Shown piece by piece: positions 25,231-33,073 of a stretch of 54,292 nucleotides of DNA. Source of the stretch: Rhizobium skierniewicense. GTDB taxonomy: Bacteria > Pseudomonadota > Alphaproteobacteria > Rhizobiales > Rhizobiaceae. The translations under genes were made by a program, and so were the position numbers. Location of the stretch: contig NZ_JACIDV010000018.1 of assembly GCF_014196515.1 (NCBI RefSeq), positions 1 through 54,292 of the forward strand. The letters run 5' to 3'. Every line of letters starts with the position of its first letter. Positions within the stretch are counted from its first letter, which is position 1. The notes beneath the pieces were generated by a model. That model did no database searches and was not told the origin of the DNA. It was given only the letters and a program-made list of their open reading frames with translations.

Positions 25231-25526
25231 TCCTTTCCGACGGTACGGGCCATTTCTATGGCTTTTTCTATGTCACGCTTTTGACTGGACTTGTCCCCGC
25301 CGATCAGCAGAAAATAAACGGTCTCACCCTTGCGCGTGTAATAGAGCCGATATCCCGGCCCGTAATGAATGCGCATTTCGGATACGCCCTCGCCTACCGG
25401 CTTGGAATCTCCGAAGTTTCCATGCTCTGCCGCAATAATGCGTGCAGCGATGCGAACCCTACCCTTTTTATCTTTCAGGGACTGCAACCAGCTATCGAAC
25501 TGCGACGATATCTCAAAAGTGTTCAT
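25227..25526 (-). CDS. higB: HigB/RelE-superfamily toxin
   Basis: 99 residues. Family pattern: FDSWLQSLKDKKGRVRIAAR, then GEGVSEMRIHYGPGYRLYY and LIGGDKSSQKRDIEKA, a RelE-like mRNA interferase fold. It probably cuts ribosome-bound mRNA when the antitoxin is lost, stabilising the plasmid. It is transcribed from the region holding the 25534-25551 palindrome and coupled to higA by a 4-base overlap. Confidence 0.85.
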   Translation of the reverse strand: MNTFEISSQFDSWLQSLKDKKGRVRIAARIIAAEHGNFGDSKPVGEGVSEMRIHYGPGYRLYYTRKGETVYFLLIGGDKSSQKRDIEKAIEMARTVGKE

Positions 25527-25533
25527 GGCTATT

Positions 25534-25551
25534 TGTATCCAATTGGATACA
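25534..25551. promoter_or_regulatory. Operator palindrome of the HigBA operon
   Basis: TGTATCCAATTGGATACA is a perfect 18-bp palindrome that begins 8 bases upstream of the higB start. Its position fits autoregulation by the HigA helix-turn-helix protein. Confidence 0.7.
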
Positions 25552-25609
25552 CCAATACAAGCACAAAGTTTGCGTTTGATCGGGAGTTAGCAAAATCAGC
25601 TATAACGCA

Positions 25610-26761
25610 TCACCGGGATCGACCTCCACCCCGCTCCGGTCCCGTATCACCTCTATCGCCAACTCTCGGTTCTAATTGAACATTTCTGTCCTGTTCCACC
25701 GACTTGCCCTGCGCATGCTCTCGAATCTGCTTTGCAAGGAGAGTGAGATAAATATCGCGCTGAAACCTTGGCTCAGGAAGCGACTGCGCAAAAGCCTCGA
25801 CCTTTACCGCCAGCTGCCGGTCTGCGGAACTGGTGCTGGTCGCAAGCTCGCGGGCTGCGGCCCTGTAAACAGCTTTGACGCCTATGTTTTTCGCCTTCGC
25901 AGCGTCTTCCCAAGGGCGTTCACGCGCTCCCTGCCCCTCTCTGCGAGCCGCTCCAGAAGTCCGTGCAGTTCCTTTGACAAGCTCCTCGTAAGCTTGCTCC
26001 ATCGAGCGCTTCTCATTGCGTGGCGTTAGACCACGCGCACGCATCTGTCGAAACTCCTGACGTTCCGATTTCATGCTGCGACCGCGTGAATAACGAGGCG
26101 TAGCCTCAGCATCGATTCCTCGATGCCGTAATGCTTCCGCAAACTGTTCCCGGTACTTTGAGAGAACGGCCTTACCGGGGTTGAACGCTCGCCCGTTATG
26201 TTGGCGACCCCGTACCGTCACATGAGCATGCGGATGGTTGGTATCGTCATGGAATGCGACCATAACATCGACGCGAGGCCGGATTTCCTTATCCACGAAA
26301 TCACGGACCGCATCGCGGAACTGCGACCTGTCCACGCCGGGGGGCATGGAAAGAACCATATTCACCGAAAGCGACGTTTTGCGGACCTGATGCTGGCCTT
26401 TGTAAATGACCTCATCATCTGCCCAATCTCCATGTAGATCGCGAACCGCCTCTTTGCCCTTAATCGGGCCATAATCGGTTTCAGCTTCGACCTTCCCGTT
26501 TCTGGTAATGTAATCCATGTGCTGTTTCAGATGGTCGCCGTCCTTGGTGCGGCCCGAAATCTTCACCATCACTTCCGGTGCTTTTGATACGACGCGGGCA
26601 AGCTTGGCTTTCGCATCAGGGCTTTTTTTCAACGCCGCCATAAGCTGCGGGAACTGATCCTGATACGTCCGCATCTGCCCATTGCGAAGCCAAGCTGCGG
26701 AGACACCTACCCCTTTATAGAAGTCGTCATAAAGCGCTCGAACCTTGGGATCATTCTTCAT
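25610..26761 (-). CDS. VirD2-like (MOBP) conjugative relaxase
   Basis: 383 residues. Motif I HMDYITRNG holds the likely catalytic Tyr84. Motif III AFHDDTNHPHAHVTVRG carries the metal-binding histidines 171, 176, 178 and 180. The enzyme nicks oriT, stays on the 5' end and is carried through the VirD4/VirB channel. The C-terminal 130 residues are helical and end in an Arg-rich tail (GPERGGGRSR), a typical T4SS export signal. It overlaps the mobC-like gene upstream, and both are divergent from the oriT at 27327. Confidence 0.9.
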   Translation of the reverse strand: MKNDPKVRALYDDFYKGVGVSAAWLRNGQMRTYQDQFPQLMAALKKSPDAKAKLARVVSKAPEVMVKISGRTKDGDHLKQHMDYITRNGKVEAETDYGPIKGKEAVRDLHGDWADDEVIYKGQHQVRKTSLSVNMVLSMPPGVDRSQFRDAVRDFVDKEIRPRVDVMVAFHDDTNHPHAHVTVRGRQHNGRAFNPGKAVLSKYREQFAEALRHRGIDAEATPRYSRGRSMKSERQEFRQMRARGLTPRNEKRSMEQAYEELVKGTARTSGAARREGQGARERPWEDAAKAKNIGVKAVYRAAARELATSTSSADRQLAVKVEAFAQSLPEPRFQRDIYLTLLAKQIREHAQGKSVEQDRNVQLEPRVGDRGDTGPERGGGRSR

Positions 26762-27287
26762 TGCCGGAACCTTCCCAGGAACGAACGTTCCCTCTCGCCA
26801 TCAGGTGCAAAGCCGTGATTGCTTTTGAAACTTCATCGCGAGCCGCATCGACTGCCTTTGCATCAACCGAGAATGAGCCGCCTTCCCTTCGAGCCTCATT
26901 AACTGCGCGGGTGATCTGGTTGAGGTTGACGCCAACCTTTCGAACCTGATTGACCAGTGCACGTATTTCATGAAGCTCGCCCACGGAAAACTGTGCGCCC
27001 GATCCTAACCGGACACGCACCACAGAACGCAGCCATTGCGAAGGCTTCATGCTTCTCTCTGCTGCTGCCTTCCTTACTGCTGAAACCTCGTTCTCAGACA
27101 GTCTGACCGAAAGATGCACTGCCCTCCCATGAGGGTCAGGCAGCGACGGAGCCTTGCCGTCGCCTTGACCGTCAACCGCCATCGAAACCAGACGACGAAG
27201 CAGAGCGGACTTACCGCCATGCGCCTTTGCCAACGCTGAAAAGCGTTCTGCAATGTCGTCATCAACGTGGGTGCCAAGAAGTTTCAT
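26751..27287 (-). CDS. MobC/VirC2-type relaxosome accessory protein
   Basis: 178 residues. The N-terminal part contains a ribbon-helix-helix-like stretch (LSVRLSENEVSAVRKAAAER), followed by the MobC signature IRALVNQVRKVGVNLNQITR. Such proteins bind oriT, bend it and help the relaxase melt the nic region. The gene overlaps the relaxase by 11 bases and starts just beside the oriT. Confidence 0.82.
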   Translation of the reverse strand: MKLLGTHVDDDIAERFSALAKAHGGKSALLRRLVSMAVDGQGDGKAPSLPDPHGRAVHLSVRLSENEVSAVRKAAAERSMKPSQWLRSVVRVRLGSGAQFSVGELHEIRALVNQVRKVGVNLNQITRAVNEARREGGSFSVDAKAVDAARDEVSKAITALHLMARGNVRSWEGSGNEE

Positions 27288-27320
27288 AATCGCATCTTTA
27301 AAGAATTCAGTCGCGTCGGC

Positions 27321-27328
27321 TATCCTGC
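27321..27328 (+). other. Predicted nic site
   Basis: TATCCTGC matches the MOBP consensus YATCCTG/Y of RP4 and the Ti plasmid border nick site. The cut would fall after G27327. The 5' end that stays with the relaxase is then C27328, so the plus strand to the right enters the recipient first. Confidence 0.75.
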
Positions 27329-27352
27329 ACTAGAATACGAGATAATGTAATA

Positions 27353-27368
27353 GTTTGCTTGAGCAAAC
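27353..27368. repeat. 16-bp inverted repeat next to nic (copy 1)
   Basis: GTTTGCT and AGCAAAC arms flank a TG centre. The same element in the opposite orientation (centre CA) occurs upstream of parA at 29878-29893. It may bind the relaxosome protein or ParB. Confidence 0.7.
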
Positions 27369-27618
27369 ACAAGCGGGTGCGGGATTTGCTCAAGAGAGAT
27401 AACGCCTCGCTTCGCGAGTCCATTTGATTGAGGGCTACGCCCGAAAAGGGGCAAGGCGCTCACCAAGGGTTAACCCACAGGGCCGCTTGGATCGGTCCCT
27501 ACATGACAGTCTCATCCAAGCAAGGGACGCTGCGCTTCTGCCCTTGCTTGGCCTCCCCTGCCCTGTTGATCGGGACCTGCGCGGCTCCGAGGGTTAACCA
27601 CAAAGCAAGGCGCAAAAG

Positions 27619-27644
27619 AAAACCCGGCACAAAGGCCGGGTTTT
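27619..27644. terminator. Bidirectional terminator at the oriT edge
   Basis: AAAACCCGGC and GCCGGGTTTT form a perfect 10-bp stem with loop ACAAAG, with A-runs and T-runs on both strands. It separates oriT from the minus-strand leading-region transcript. Confidence 0.8.
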
Positions 27645-27666
27645 CGAAACACGCAGAAGCTTGAAA

Positions 27667-28014
27667 TCAAGTGTAGATCGTTATGCGATCTTCTGGCTGG
27701 AGCCGGAATAGCAGGCTGTCATACTTGACCATGATAACAGGCGCGATAAGTCCCATGGTGAGACCAATGGCGATTGCACCACCAAACATGCCAAACCCGA
27801 AATCGCTTCCTCTGTAGGCATTGGCGTACCAGAGTAATGCAGGCATCAGCACAACGCCGCCAACCCAACCCGCTACTGTTGTAAATCCGCAAACGATGGT
27901 TACAGGTCCGCGAGCAAACGTAAGCAGCTTCCATGCTGCCATGCGAAGCGACCAAAGGATAAAACGCGCTGACAACATGAAGGTGCGTTTAATGCCGTTG
28001 AACACCTGACCCAT
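27667..28014 (-). CDS. Small multi-pass membrane protein, unknown function
   Basis: 115 residues with about three membrane segments (FILWSLRMAAWKLL, TIVCGFTTVAGWVGGVVLMP, GGAIAIGLTMGLIAPVIM). The start at 28014 is preferred: AAGGAG lies 8 bases upstream of it, and the ATG at 28020 would be too close. It is immediately downstream of parB in the same transcript and is the first gene to enter a recipient after oriT. No family is recognised; entry exclusion or mating stabilisation are options only. Confidence 0.6.
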   Translation of the reverse strand: MGQVFNGIKRTFMLSARFILWSLRMAAWKLLTFARGPVTIVCGFTTVAGWVGGVVLMPALLWYANAYRGSDFGFGMFGGAIAIGLTMGLIAPVIMVKYDSLLFRLQPEDRITIYT

Positions 28015-28027
28015 AACCATCACTCCT

Positions 28028-29026
28028 TTAATCCACGCGGATTATCTCAAATATCTCCAAGTCGCTTAGAGCGACTTCCTTGATTGTTGAACCGTTATCG
28101 AAAGAAACAGTCCCGAATTTAGAACCCTGCTCGGCTGGCTTATCTAGCAACAGCCTTCCAAAACTATCCCCTACTTTAACGACAACGGCGTGTGCTACGC
28201 TACCCCTTAACCTCGGGGATGAATTCTCTTGTGACTGATCGCGCTTCACTGGTTGCTGTTCAGTGATCGCCGCAGATTGGGCCTCGCCGACCTCAACCTT
28301 GTCTTCCGCAATGTCGGTCGATAGTGAAGTTAAGGGCGAGCTACTTTCGCTCTTGAGCGATTTCGCAAATTCGATTGCCTCTCGTTGCGTGATAGTTTCT
28401 CGTGAGGCAACATACGCCTCCGTAGCATCGGCATTAAGCCCATAGGCTTTATGAAGCTCATAAGCCGCACGAATACCAAAGCTTTCAGAGCGCTCTTGGA
28501 TGGCAGGTGCCATGTCGAAGAAATCGACATACAGGGAAACCCAGGCACGAGGTTTGCCAAGCCCCGCCGCTATCACGGCAGGCTTCACGCCCTTAGCCAG
28601 TTCGTTACTTACAAAAAGCGCTATGTCATGGTGCGACAACGCTTCGCGTTGGATATTCTCAACCATCTGGTCATAGCCGTCGCTACCTTCGACCCTAATT
28701 ATGACCGGTATCGTCTTACGTTTTGCAAGCAATGAAGCACGATAGCGACGCGCACCCATGACGATGACATGCTTACCATGTTTGTTTTTTGGGCGGACAA
28801 CGATTGCTTGAAGCACTCCACGCTTCGATATCGAATCCGCAAGCTCCTGTAAGGCATCGGCATCAAAAGAGCGGCGAGGCTGATCGGGGTCTTCAATCAC
28901 CATGTCCAGCGCAATTTCTTTGTGTCCTGCGGCTGGCTCCTTGTCCTGATCCTTTTTTGTGTCGAGTGCGGTCAAAGTATCAAAACCGGAGAAGTCGAGA
29001 CCTTCAAATGTGTTCTTGCTGCTCAT
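28028..29026 (-). CDS. parB: KorB-like ParB partition protein
   Basis: 332 residues. The ParB N-terminal domain includes DPDQPRRSFD, HVIVMGARRYRA and VENIQREALSHHDIA. A helix-turn-helix follows (ALFVSNELAKGVKPAVIAAG), and the C-terminus (residues about 270-332, VVVKVGDSFGRLLL onward) resembles the SH3-like dimer domain of KorB rather than that of chromosomal ParB. KorB proteins combine partition with repression of plasmid genes. The start codon overlaps the parA stop (ATGA). Confidence 0.88.
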   Translation of the reverse strand: MSSKNTFEGLDFSGFDTLTALDTKKDQDKEPAAGHKEIALDMVIEDPDQPRRSFDADALQELADSISKRGVLQAIVVRPKNKHGKHVIVMGARRYRASLLAKRKTIPVIIRVEGSDGYDQMVENIQREALSHHDIALFVSNELAKGVKPAVIAAGLGKPRAWVSLYVDFFDMAPAIQERSESFGIRAAYELHKAYGLNADATEAYVASRETITQREAIEFAKSLKSESSSPLTSLSTDIAEDKVEVGEAQSAAITEQQPVKRDQSQENSSPRLRGSVAHAVVVKVGDSFGRLLLDKPAEQGSKFGTVSFDNGSTIKEVALSDLEIFEIIRVD

Positions 29027-29766
29027 GCCCAAATCCGCCCTTCAATCTTTTCCATCAACTCACGCATCTCTCGTCCTGCTGCGCGAGCCGCTGTTTTTGT
29101 GTCTTTCCAAACCGGCTGTTTGCTTGCCGCCGTATCGGCATAACCTTGTCTTTGATGCAGAACCGCGTCGAATAGGAAACGAGCACCAAACTTGTCGATG
29201 AGGTCTTTCAGTAGGTCTTTCTGCGCTGGCTGGTTGGCGACATACTCGTTTGGCAAAATGCCAAGAAATTCGAGGTCTGGATTGAACTGCTTCTTTGCAC
29301 CAACAATACTCTGTAGAACACTTTCGATACCTTGCAGCGAGTAGCCTTGAAGCTTGATCGGCGCGATAACGTGTGTAGCAAACAATAGTGGTCCGATTGA
29401 CAATGCGTTAGCAGCCGGAGGGGTATCGATAACGCAGATATCGTAACCATCCCGCGCCCCAAGGATGTTTTCTCTCAACTGAGGAATCCCAAGCTTAGGG
29501 TCCGTGGCATAGTCTTTTAGTTTTTCGTCGGCTGCTATTGTCGTGATCCCCGGCGCATCCATGCCGGGAATGTCGACCGGACCAGCACATAAATCGGTAC
29601 TGGTGATCGAAAGCAGATTGTCTTGAATAGTGCGTGAAGCGTTACGCTGCTCGTCCAGCTCGACAAGCAGCACACGCTTTTTTTCCGCAAAGAACCACGC
29701 AGAGTGGCAAGCGAGCGTCGTTTTTCCAACGCCTCCCTTACGATTGGTGAATTCTAGGATTTTCAT
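29023..29766 (-). CDS. parA: ParA partition ATPase
   Basis: 247 residues. Deviant Walker A KGGVGKTTLACH at residues 10-21 and ICVIDTPPAAN (Walker A' and B region) mark a ParA/Soj-type ATPase. With no N-terminal helix-turn-helix domain it is the short (type Ib-like) form, so repression is probably done by the KorB-like ParB. The upstream region holds a large palindrome (29874-29897), a candidate centromere or operator. Confidence 0.9.
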   Translation of the reverse strand: MKILEFTNRKGGVGKTTLACHSAWFFAEKKRVLLVELDEQRNASRTIQDNLLSITSTDLCAGPVDIPGMDAPGITTIAADEKLKDYATDPKLGIPQLRENILGARDGYDICVIDTPPAANALSIGPLLFATHVIAPIKLQGYSLQGIESVLQSIVGAKKQFNPDLEFLGILPNEYVANQPAQKDLLKDLIDKFGARFLFDAVLHQRQGYADTAASKQPVWKDTKTAARAAGREMRELMEKIEGRIWA

Positions 29767-29873
29767 TGATACCTTCCTAAACCTTACGGCTCATAAATTC
29801 GGCGCGGCGAAATCTCTATTTCTGAATAGCTGATCACTGATCAAAATGGAATCGTCTGCTCACTCGAAATGCA

Positions 29874-29897
29874 AAAAGTTTGCTCAAGCAAACTTTT
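29874..29897. promoter_or_regulatory. Large palindrome upstream of parA (copy 2 of the oriT motif)
   Basis: The core GTTTGCT-CA-AGCAAAC (29878-29893) is extended by AAAA and TTTT to arms of 11 bp. The same core lies at oriT. Its shape (GTTNNC..GNNAAC) recalls ParB-type parS sites, so it is a candidate partition site or autoregulatory operator for parAB. Confidence 0.6.
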
Positions 29898-30361
29898 CAT
29901 TTCACTACTGGCGAAGACCGTCGCAGTCGGACGCGGAAGCCATCAAGGGGGGTTCCATGTATGCGGATGCCGTTTTCGGGCGCATCATTTCCGCCGTCAT
30001 AGATAGGGTCGAGAACAGGAATAACGGTGGTGACGAGTTCGCTGACCATGGACGCTGAACGAGTGGAATCGATGATCTTACCGGCTTCGTTCACTTCAAA
30101 CAGAACGACTTTGCCCGCGATAATCATGTCGCGGTCCTTGCTTTCCACAAAGGCATGAATGCCATTCATCGCAGCGTTTTTATCCGAGACAATCCGAAAG
30201 CCATCGGCATATTCACCAGTAACGGTGAAAAGGCATTCCAGCTTTTGATTGACTTCGATTTCTAATTTATCAGATGCCATTGTGACGGCTTCGATGGTGG
30301 ACACTTTTGGATCGATCAAAAAAGCGGTGATGGTCGCATTCGCATTTGCCACATTAAACAT
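29897..30361 (-). CDS. Hypothetical leading-region protein
   Basis: 154 residues from the ATG at 30361, which has GGAGACAGCG directly upstream; longer starts lack one. Mixed alpha/beta with a hydrophobic middle and a basic C-terminus (FRVRLRRSSPVVK). No signal peptide, no recognised domain. It lies between parA and the large ParB-like gene in the same direction, so it may act in plasmid establishment. Its last base abuts the parA palindrome. Confidence 0.5.
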   Translation of the reverse strand: MFNVANANATITAFLIDPKVSTIEAVTMASDKLEIEVNQKLECLFTVTGEYADGFRIVSDKNAAMNGIHAFVESKDRDMIIAGKVVLFEVNEAGKIIDSTRSASMVSELVTTVIPVLDPIYDGGNDAPENGIRIHGTPLDGFRVRLRRSSPVVK

Positions 30362-30492
30362 CGCTGTCTCCAGTTTGAGAATTTCTTGATACCAGCCGGA
30401 CCAAAACAAGTCAGGCGAATGGGAGCTAGACGCCCTCATTGTTTCGGCCCGGCTGAGGGGCTGGAGCATGACAAGATGCTCCAGTGTAAGAC

Positions 30493-32454
30493 TTATTCAG
30501 CTGCGATTGCGAAACTGTCATCTGTTGGTTGGACCGCCTCTGGCACGTCTTCGTCATCGAGTTCCGGCGTGGTCAAGCATTCTGGCATGTACGCAAGCCC
30601 CATAATCTCGGCTTCTGCACGATGTACTGCCTCATGTTTTGGCAGCTTTTGCATCGCTGTAATGCGATCCTCTGCTATGCCTTGATCGCGCATGATATGT
30701 CCCATGGCCTTCTTCGAAATGCGATCCAAGAAATCAACATTCGGCGTCCACCATACAGACATATTGAAGTCCATCGCTCTAGCAATTTCATCTGACTGGA
30801 TGATGCGGCCATCTTTGCGAATGTCATGACGATAGCGGATTGCGTTCGTATTCGCCGCTGAAACCGTCGCTAAAAGATTGAGTAGGACAGGGGTTTCCTG
30901 TTCAAGCAACCAGTCCCACAACAAGCCGGGTTCATGTGGCAGACCTATCTTGACCGTTTCCAGATGCTGCGCCCACTCAACATAAGCGCGGTGGCTGGAT
31001 GGATTTTGAATAGCGCCGTCTAAAGCTTTATACTCGCCACGAACCTCTACAGCACTGGAAATCGACGGTGAGCCGTAATAGTTCGGGTAGAATGCCCGCA
31101 CTAACAATGGCTGCAAAAGTGCCGCTAGCGCGACAGTCGGTTGGCGTGTCATTTCCACGCGCAAAGCTGCCGTTCGAATGGCTGTCAATTCTTCTACCAA
31201 AGCTGCGGAAAGGGTGCCTGTATCGCTACTTTCCTCATGCTTCTGTTGCTTTGCTTCGGTGTTGTCGGCGCTAATGCCTTCTTCGCCTCGTAGTTCAAGA
31301 ATGGTCGCCCAATCATCCCGACGCACCCAACCTTTGGTGATCCGTGGTTCACCATTATAATCGAGGCTGACCAAGCAACCGGCGAGGGCGACTTCTTGTG
31401 GGTCGTAAGTATGAAGACTTGCCCTTATTTCCTCCTGTCGAGCCTCAATCGCGTCTACCCGTTCGGCTGCCTTGGATAGCTCATCTTCCGTTCCGGCCTC
31501 TGCGTTTAGCAATTCCGCCAACTCGTCATATTCTTTCGAAAGGCGATCATTCTCCTGCGAAATCTCTTCGCTAGGTTGGTTGTGTCGCGAGTGTATGCGC
31601 TCAAAGTCTGCCCTGATGTGAGCATTGCCCTCCAAGTCCGGTTCAGCCCAAAGCCAACCTTCTGCCTTGCACTGCTCTGCAAGTGATGCGAGCTTTTCTG
31701 TTGCCAAACGCACCAACAGAACGCGGTCGGACAAGAAGCTTTCATCGTCGTCGGAAAACAGGTCCGTGACCACGTTCCCACCTGCGTCTTTGTAGGCCGC
31801 TAGGGTCACAAAACGCGCTAGTTTGTGATCGCCGCGCACCTGTTCCTTTGACAAGGCTTCACGCAAAGCATGTGGCTGGCGCTGCCATGAATATTCTGAA
31901 CCAAACCATGCGCTATTTTGCGCTTCGTGATCGTCGGACAATGCAAGCGCTTCGGCCTGTTGCATCGTAATTTCATCGGTTCTCATCACTTCAAGGATGC
32001 GCGGCGATAGGTGAGCGAGCTTCAACCGGCGACGGACAGTCATATGAGACATGCCGAAACGGTCGCCAATGGCTTCCGGCGTCAAACCGTCATCATTGAG
32101 CTTGCGGAAAGCCTCGATTTCATCAACAGGGTGCATGCGCTCACGCTGCATGTTCTCGGCCAGAGAAATTTCTGTGTCGCTCTGCTCATTCAGAACGTTG
32201 CAAGCGATTTTGGCATCGTTTTCCAAGCGACCTTCTTTTGCAAGAAGCCGTAGGGCGGCGAGGCGGCGGCTACCAGCGACAACCTCGAACTTTCCGCGTG
32301 ATCCCTTGCGGACAGTCAAATTCTGAATAAGGCCATGCGCCTCGATGCTGTCTGCCAGTTCACTAATCCCGACTTGGGAATTAGTGCGCCGCACGTTCTC
32401 TGCGCTTGGCACGAGTTTGGACAGGGCAATGTTTTCAATGTTGGTAACAGTCAT
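30493..32454 (-). CDS. Large ParB-like nuclease-domain protein of the leading region
   Basis: 653 residues. An N-terminal ParB domain (about 8-110: KLVPSAENVRR, VVAGSRRLAALRLL, SLAENMQRERMHPVDEIEAF) and a helix-turn-helix (LTPEAIGDRFGMSHMTVRRR) are followed by a long variable region with a coiled coil around 280-350. Such proteins are common on Rhizobiales plasmids and related to the YubM/PsiB-linked ParB-like proteins in leading regions. They do not act in partition. A role in DNA handling or anti-defence during entry is inferred. The start at 32454 has GGGAG at 8 bases, inside the 475-bp repeat copy A. Confidence 0.78.
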   Translation of the reverse strand: MTVTNIENIALSKLVPSAENVRRTNSQVGISELADSIEAHGLIQNLTVRKGSRGKFEVVAGSRRLAALRLLAKEGRLENDAKIACNVLNEQSDTEISLAENMQRERMHPVDEIEAFRKLNDDGLTPEAIGDRFGMSHMTVRRRLKLAHLSPRILEVMRTDEITMQQAEALALSDDHEAQNSAWFGSEYSWQRQPHALREALSKEQVRGDHKLARFVTLAAYKDAGGNVVTDLFSDDDESFLSDRVLLVRLATEKLASLAEQCKAEGWLWAEPDLEGNAHIRADFERIHSRHNQPSEEISQENDRLSKEYDELAELLNAEAGTEDELSKAAERVDAIEARQEEIRASLHTYDPQEVALAGCLVSLDYNGEPRITKGWVRRDDWATILELRGEEGISADNTEAKQQKHEESSDTGTLSAALVEELTAIRTAALRVEMTRQPTVALAALLQPLLVRAFYPNYYGSPSISSAVEVRGEYKALDGAIQNPSSHRAYVEWAQHLETVKIGLPHEPGLLWDWLLEQETPVLLNLLATVSAANTNAIRYRHDIRKDGRIIQSDEIARAMDFNMSVWWTPNVDFLDRISKKAMGHIMRDQGIAEDRITAMQKLPKHEAVHRAEAEIMGLAYMPECLTTPELDDEDVPEAVQPTDDSFAIAAE

Positions 32455-32464
32455 GGCAAAAACT

Positions 32465-32939
32465 CCCTTTTCGCCTGTGGGCGAGGCCACCGCCGTTTGC
32501 TTCGGTGAATGTCCTCATGACATTCACCGGAGCGAAGGGAGGGGGGCGAAGACCCCCGAGTGTCCGCGTTGAGGAACGCTCAAGGGGTTGGCGCACAAGA
32601 AAATCGGAAGGTTCGGCGCGCAGCGCTGAAAGCCGATTTTCGCAGGGCGGGCCGTAGGCCGGACCAACGCGCATCGCGCTTGCCCCTTGAACGGCTCCGA
32701 GCGGGGGCGCTTGGGCGAAACTGAAATGGAAAGAGGGGAGGCGGGCCTGCTGCCCGCCTGCTTTGTGAATGTGCGCGCTGGCGCGCTCCATCTGAATATT
32801 CGATCCTGCCTGCAATATCGAAACTGTGCGCGGATCTCGCGTGAGGGATCGTTACCCGAATGGGCCGAAACCGCTTGCGGGTTCGGGTCGCGTAGCGACT
32901 AGAGCCCGGCCCGAAGGGACACGCCCATGGGCTTGATTA
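32465..32939. repeat. 475-bp hairpin-rich direct repeat, copy A (leader of the ParB-like gene)
   Basis: This is nearly identical to 34722-35199 (copy B) over its whole length, with scattered changes. It lies immediately upstream of the ParB-like start and contains its ribosome site. Hairpins include GGTGAATGTC/GACATTCACC (about 32504-32528), a 9-bp GAAAATCGG/CCGATTTTC stem, GGCGGGC-CTGCT-GCCCGCC and GCGCGC pairs. No protein is encoded convincingly. It probably acts as a shared promoter/leader, possibly working on single-stranded DNA. Confidence 0.88.
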
Positions 32940-33034
32940 GTAGATGCTGCAACTCGAACATACATTTCGCAGCGCCAGGTCCTTCAAAAACCAGCTTCCG
33001 ACACCACTACTGCCCGCGATCTGACGCGGATGAA

Positions 33035-33073
33035 CCGGGGGCGTTAGCCCCCGGTGCCCCGCGTTAGCGGGGC
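33035..33073. repeat. Two adjacent hairpins with identical GTTA loops
   Basis: CCGGGGGC-GTTA-GCCCCCGG (33035-33054) is followed by GCCCCGC-GTTA-GCGGGGC (33056-33073). Both stems are perfect. The second loop contains the stop codon of the minus-strand gene at 33064. They may terminate or protect that transcript, or structure the entering strand. Confidence 0.7.

Larger units (their letters stand above)
27288..27666. other. oriT: Origin of transfer (oriT) region
   Basis: A 379-bp gene-free stretch lies between the mobC-like gene and the leading-region genes. It contains a VirD2/RP4-type nic sequence (27321-27328), a 16-bp inverted repeat (27353-27368), a partial repeat of that motif near 27384-27393 and two GGGTTAACC motifs about 120 bp apart (near 27469 and 27592). 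A terminator closes it. The position next to divergent relaxase genes is the normal site for oriT. Confidence 0.78.

Noticed and set aside
28028..29766. Interpreting parAB as repAB of a repABC operon
   Set aside because: The ParB has a KorB-type C-terminus, ParA is the short form, and repC lies 22 kb away on its own, so this is not a displaced repABC operon in any obvious way.
30386..30795. Plus-strand frames opposite the ParB-like gene
   Set aside because: They are shadows of the minus-strand gene without ribosome sites or domains.
32435..32815. Protein-length frames inside both 475-bp repeats
   Set aside because: They are conserved only because the DNA is duplicated. They lack ribosome sites, have skewed low-complexity composition and run through the hairpins, so the repeat is better explained as a leader.
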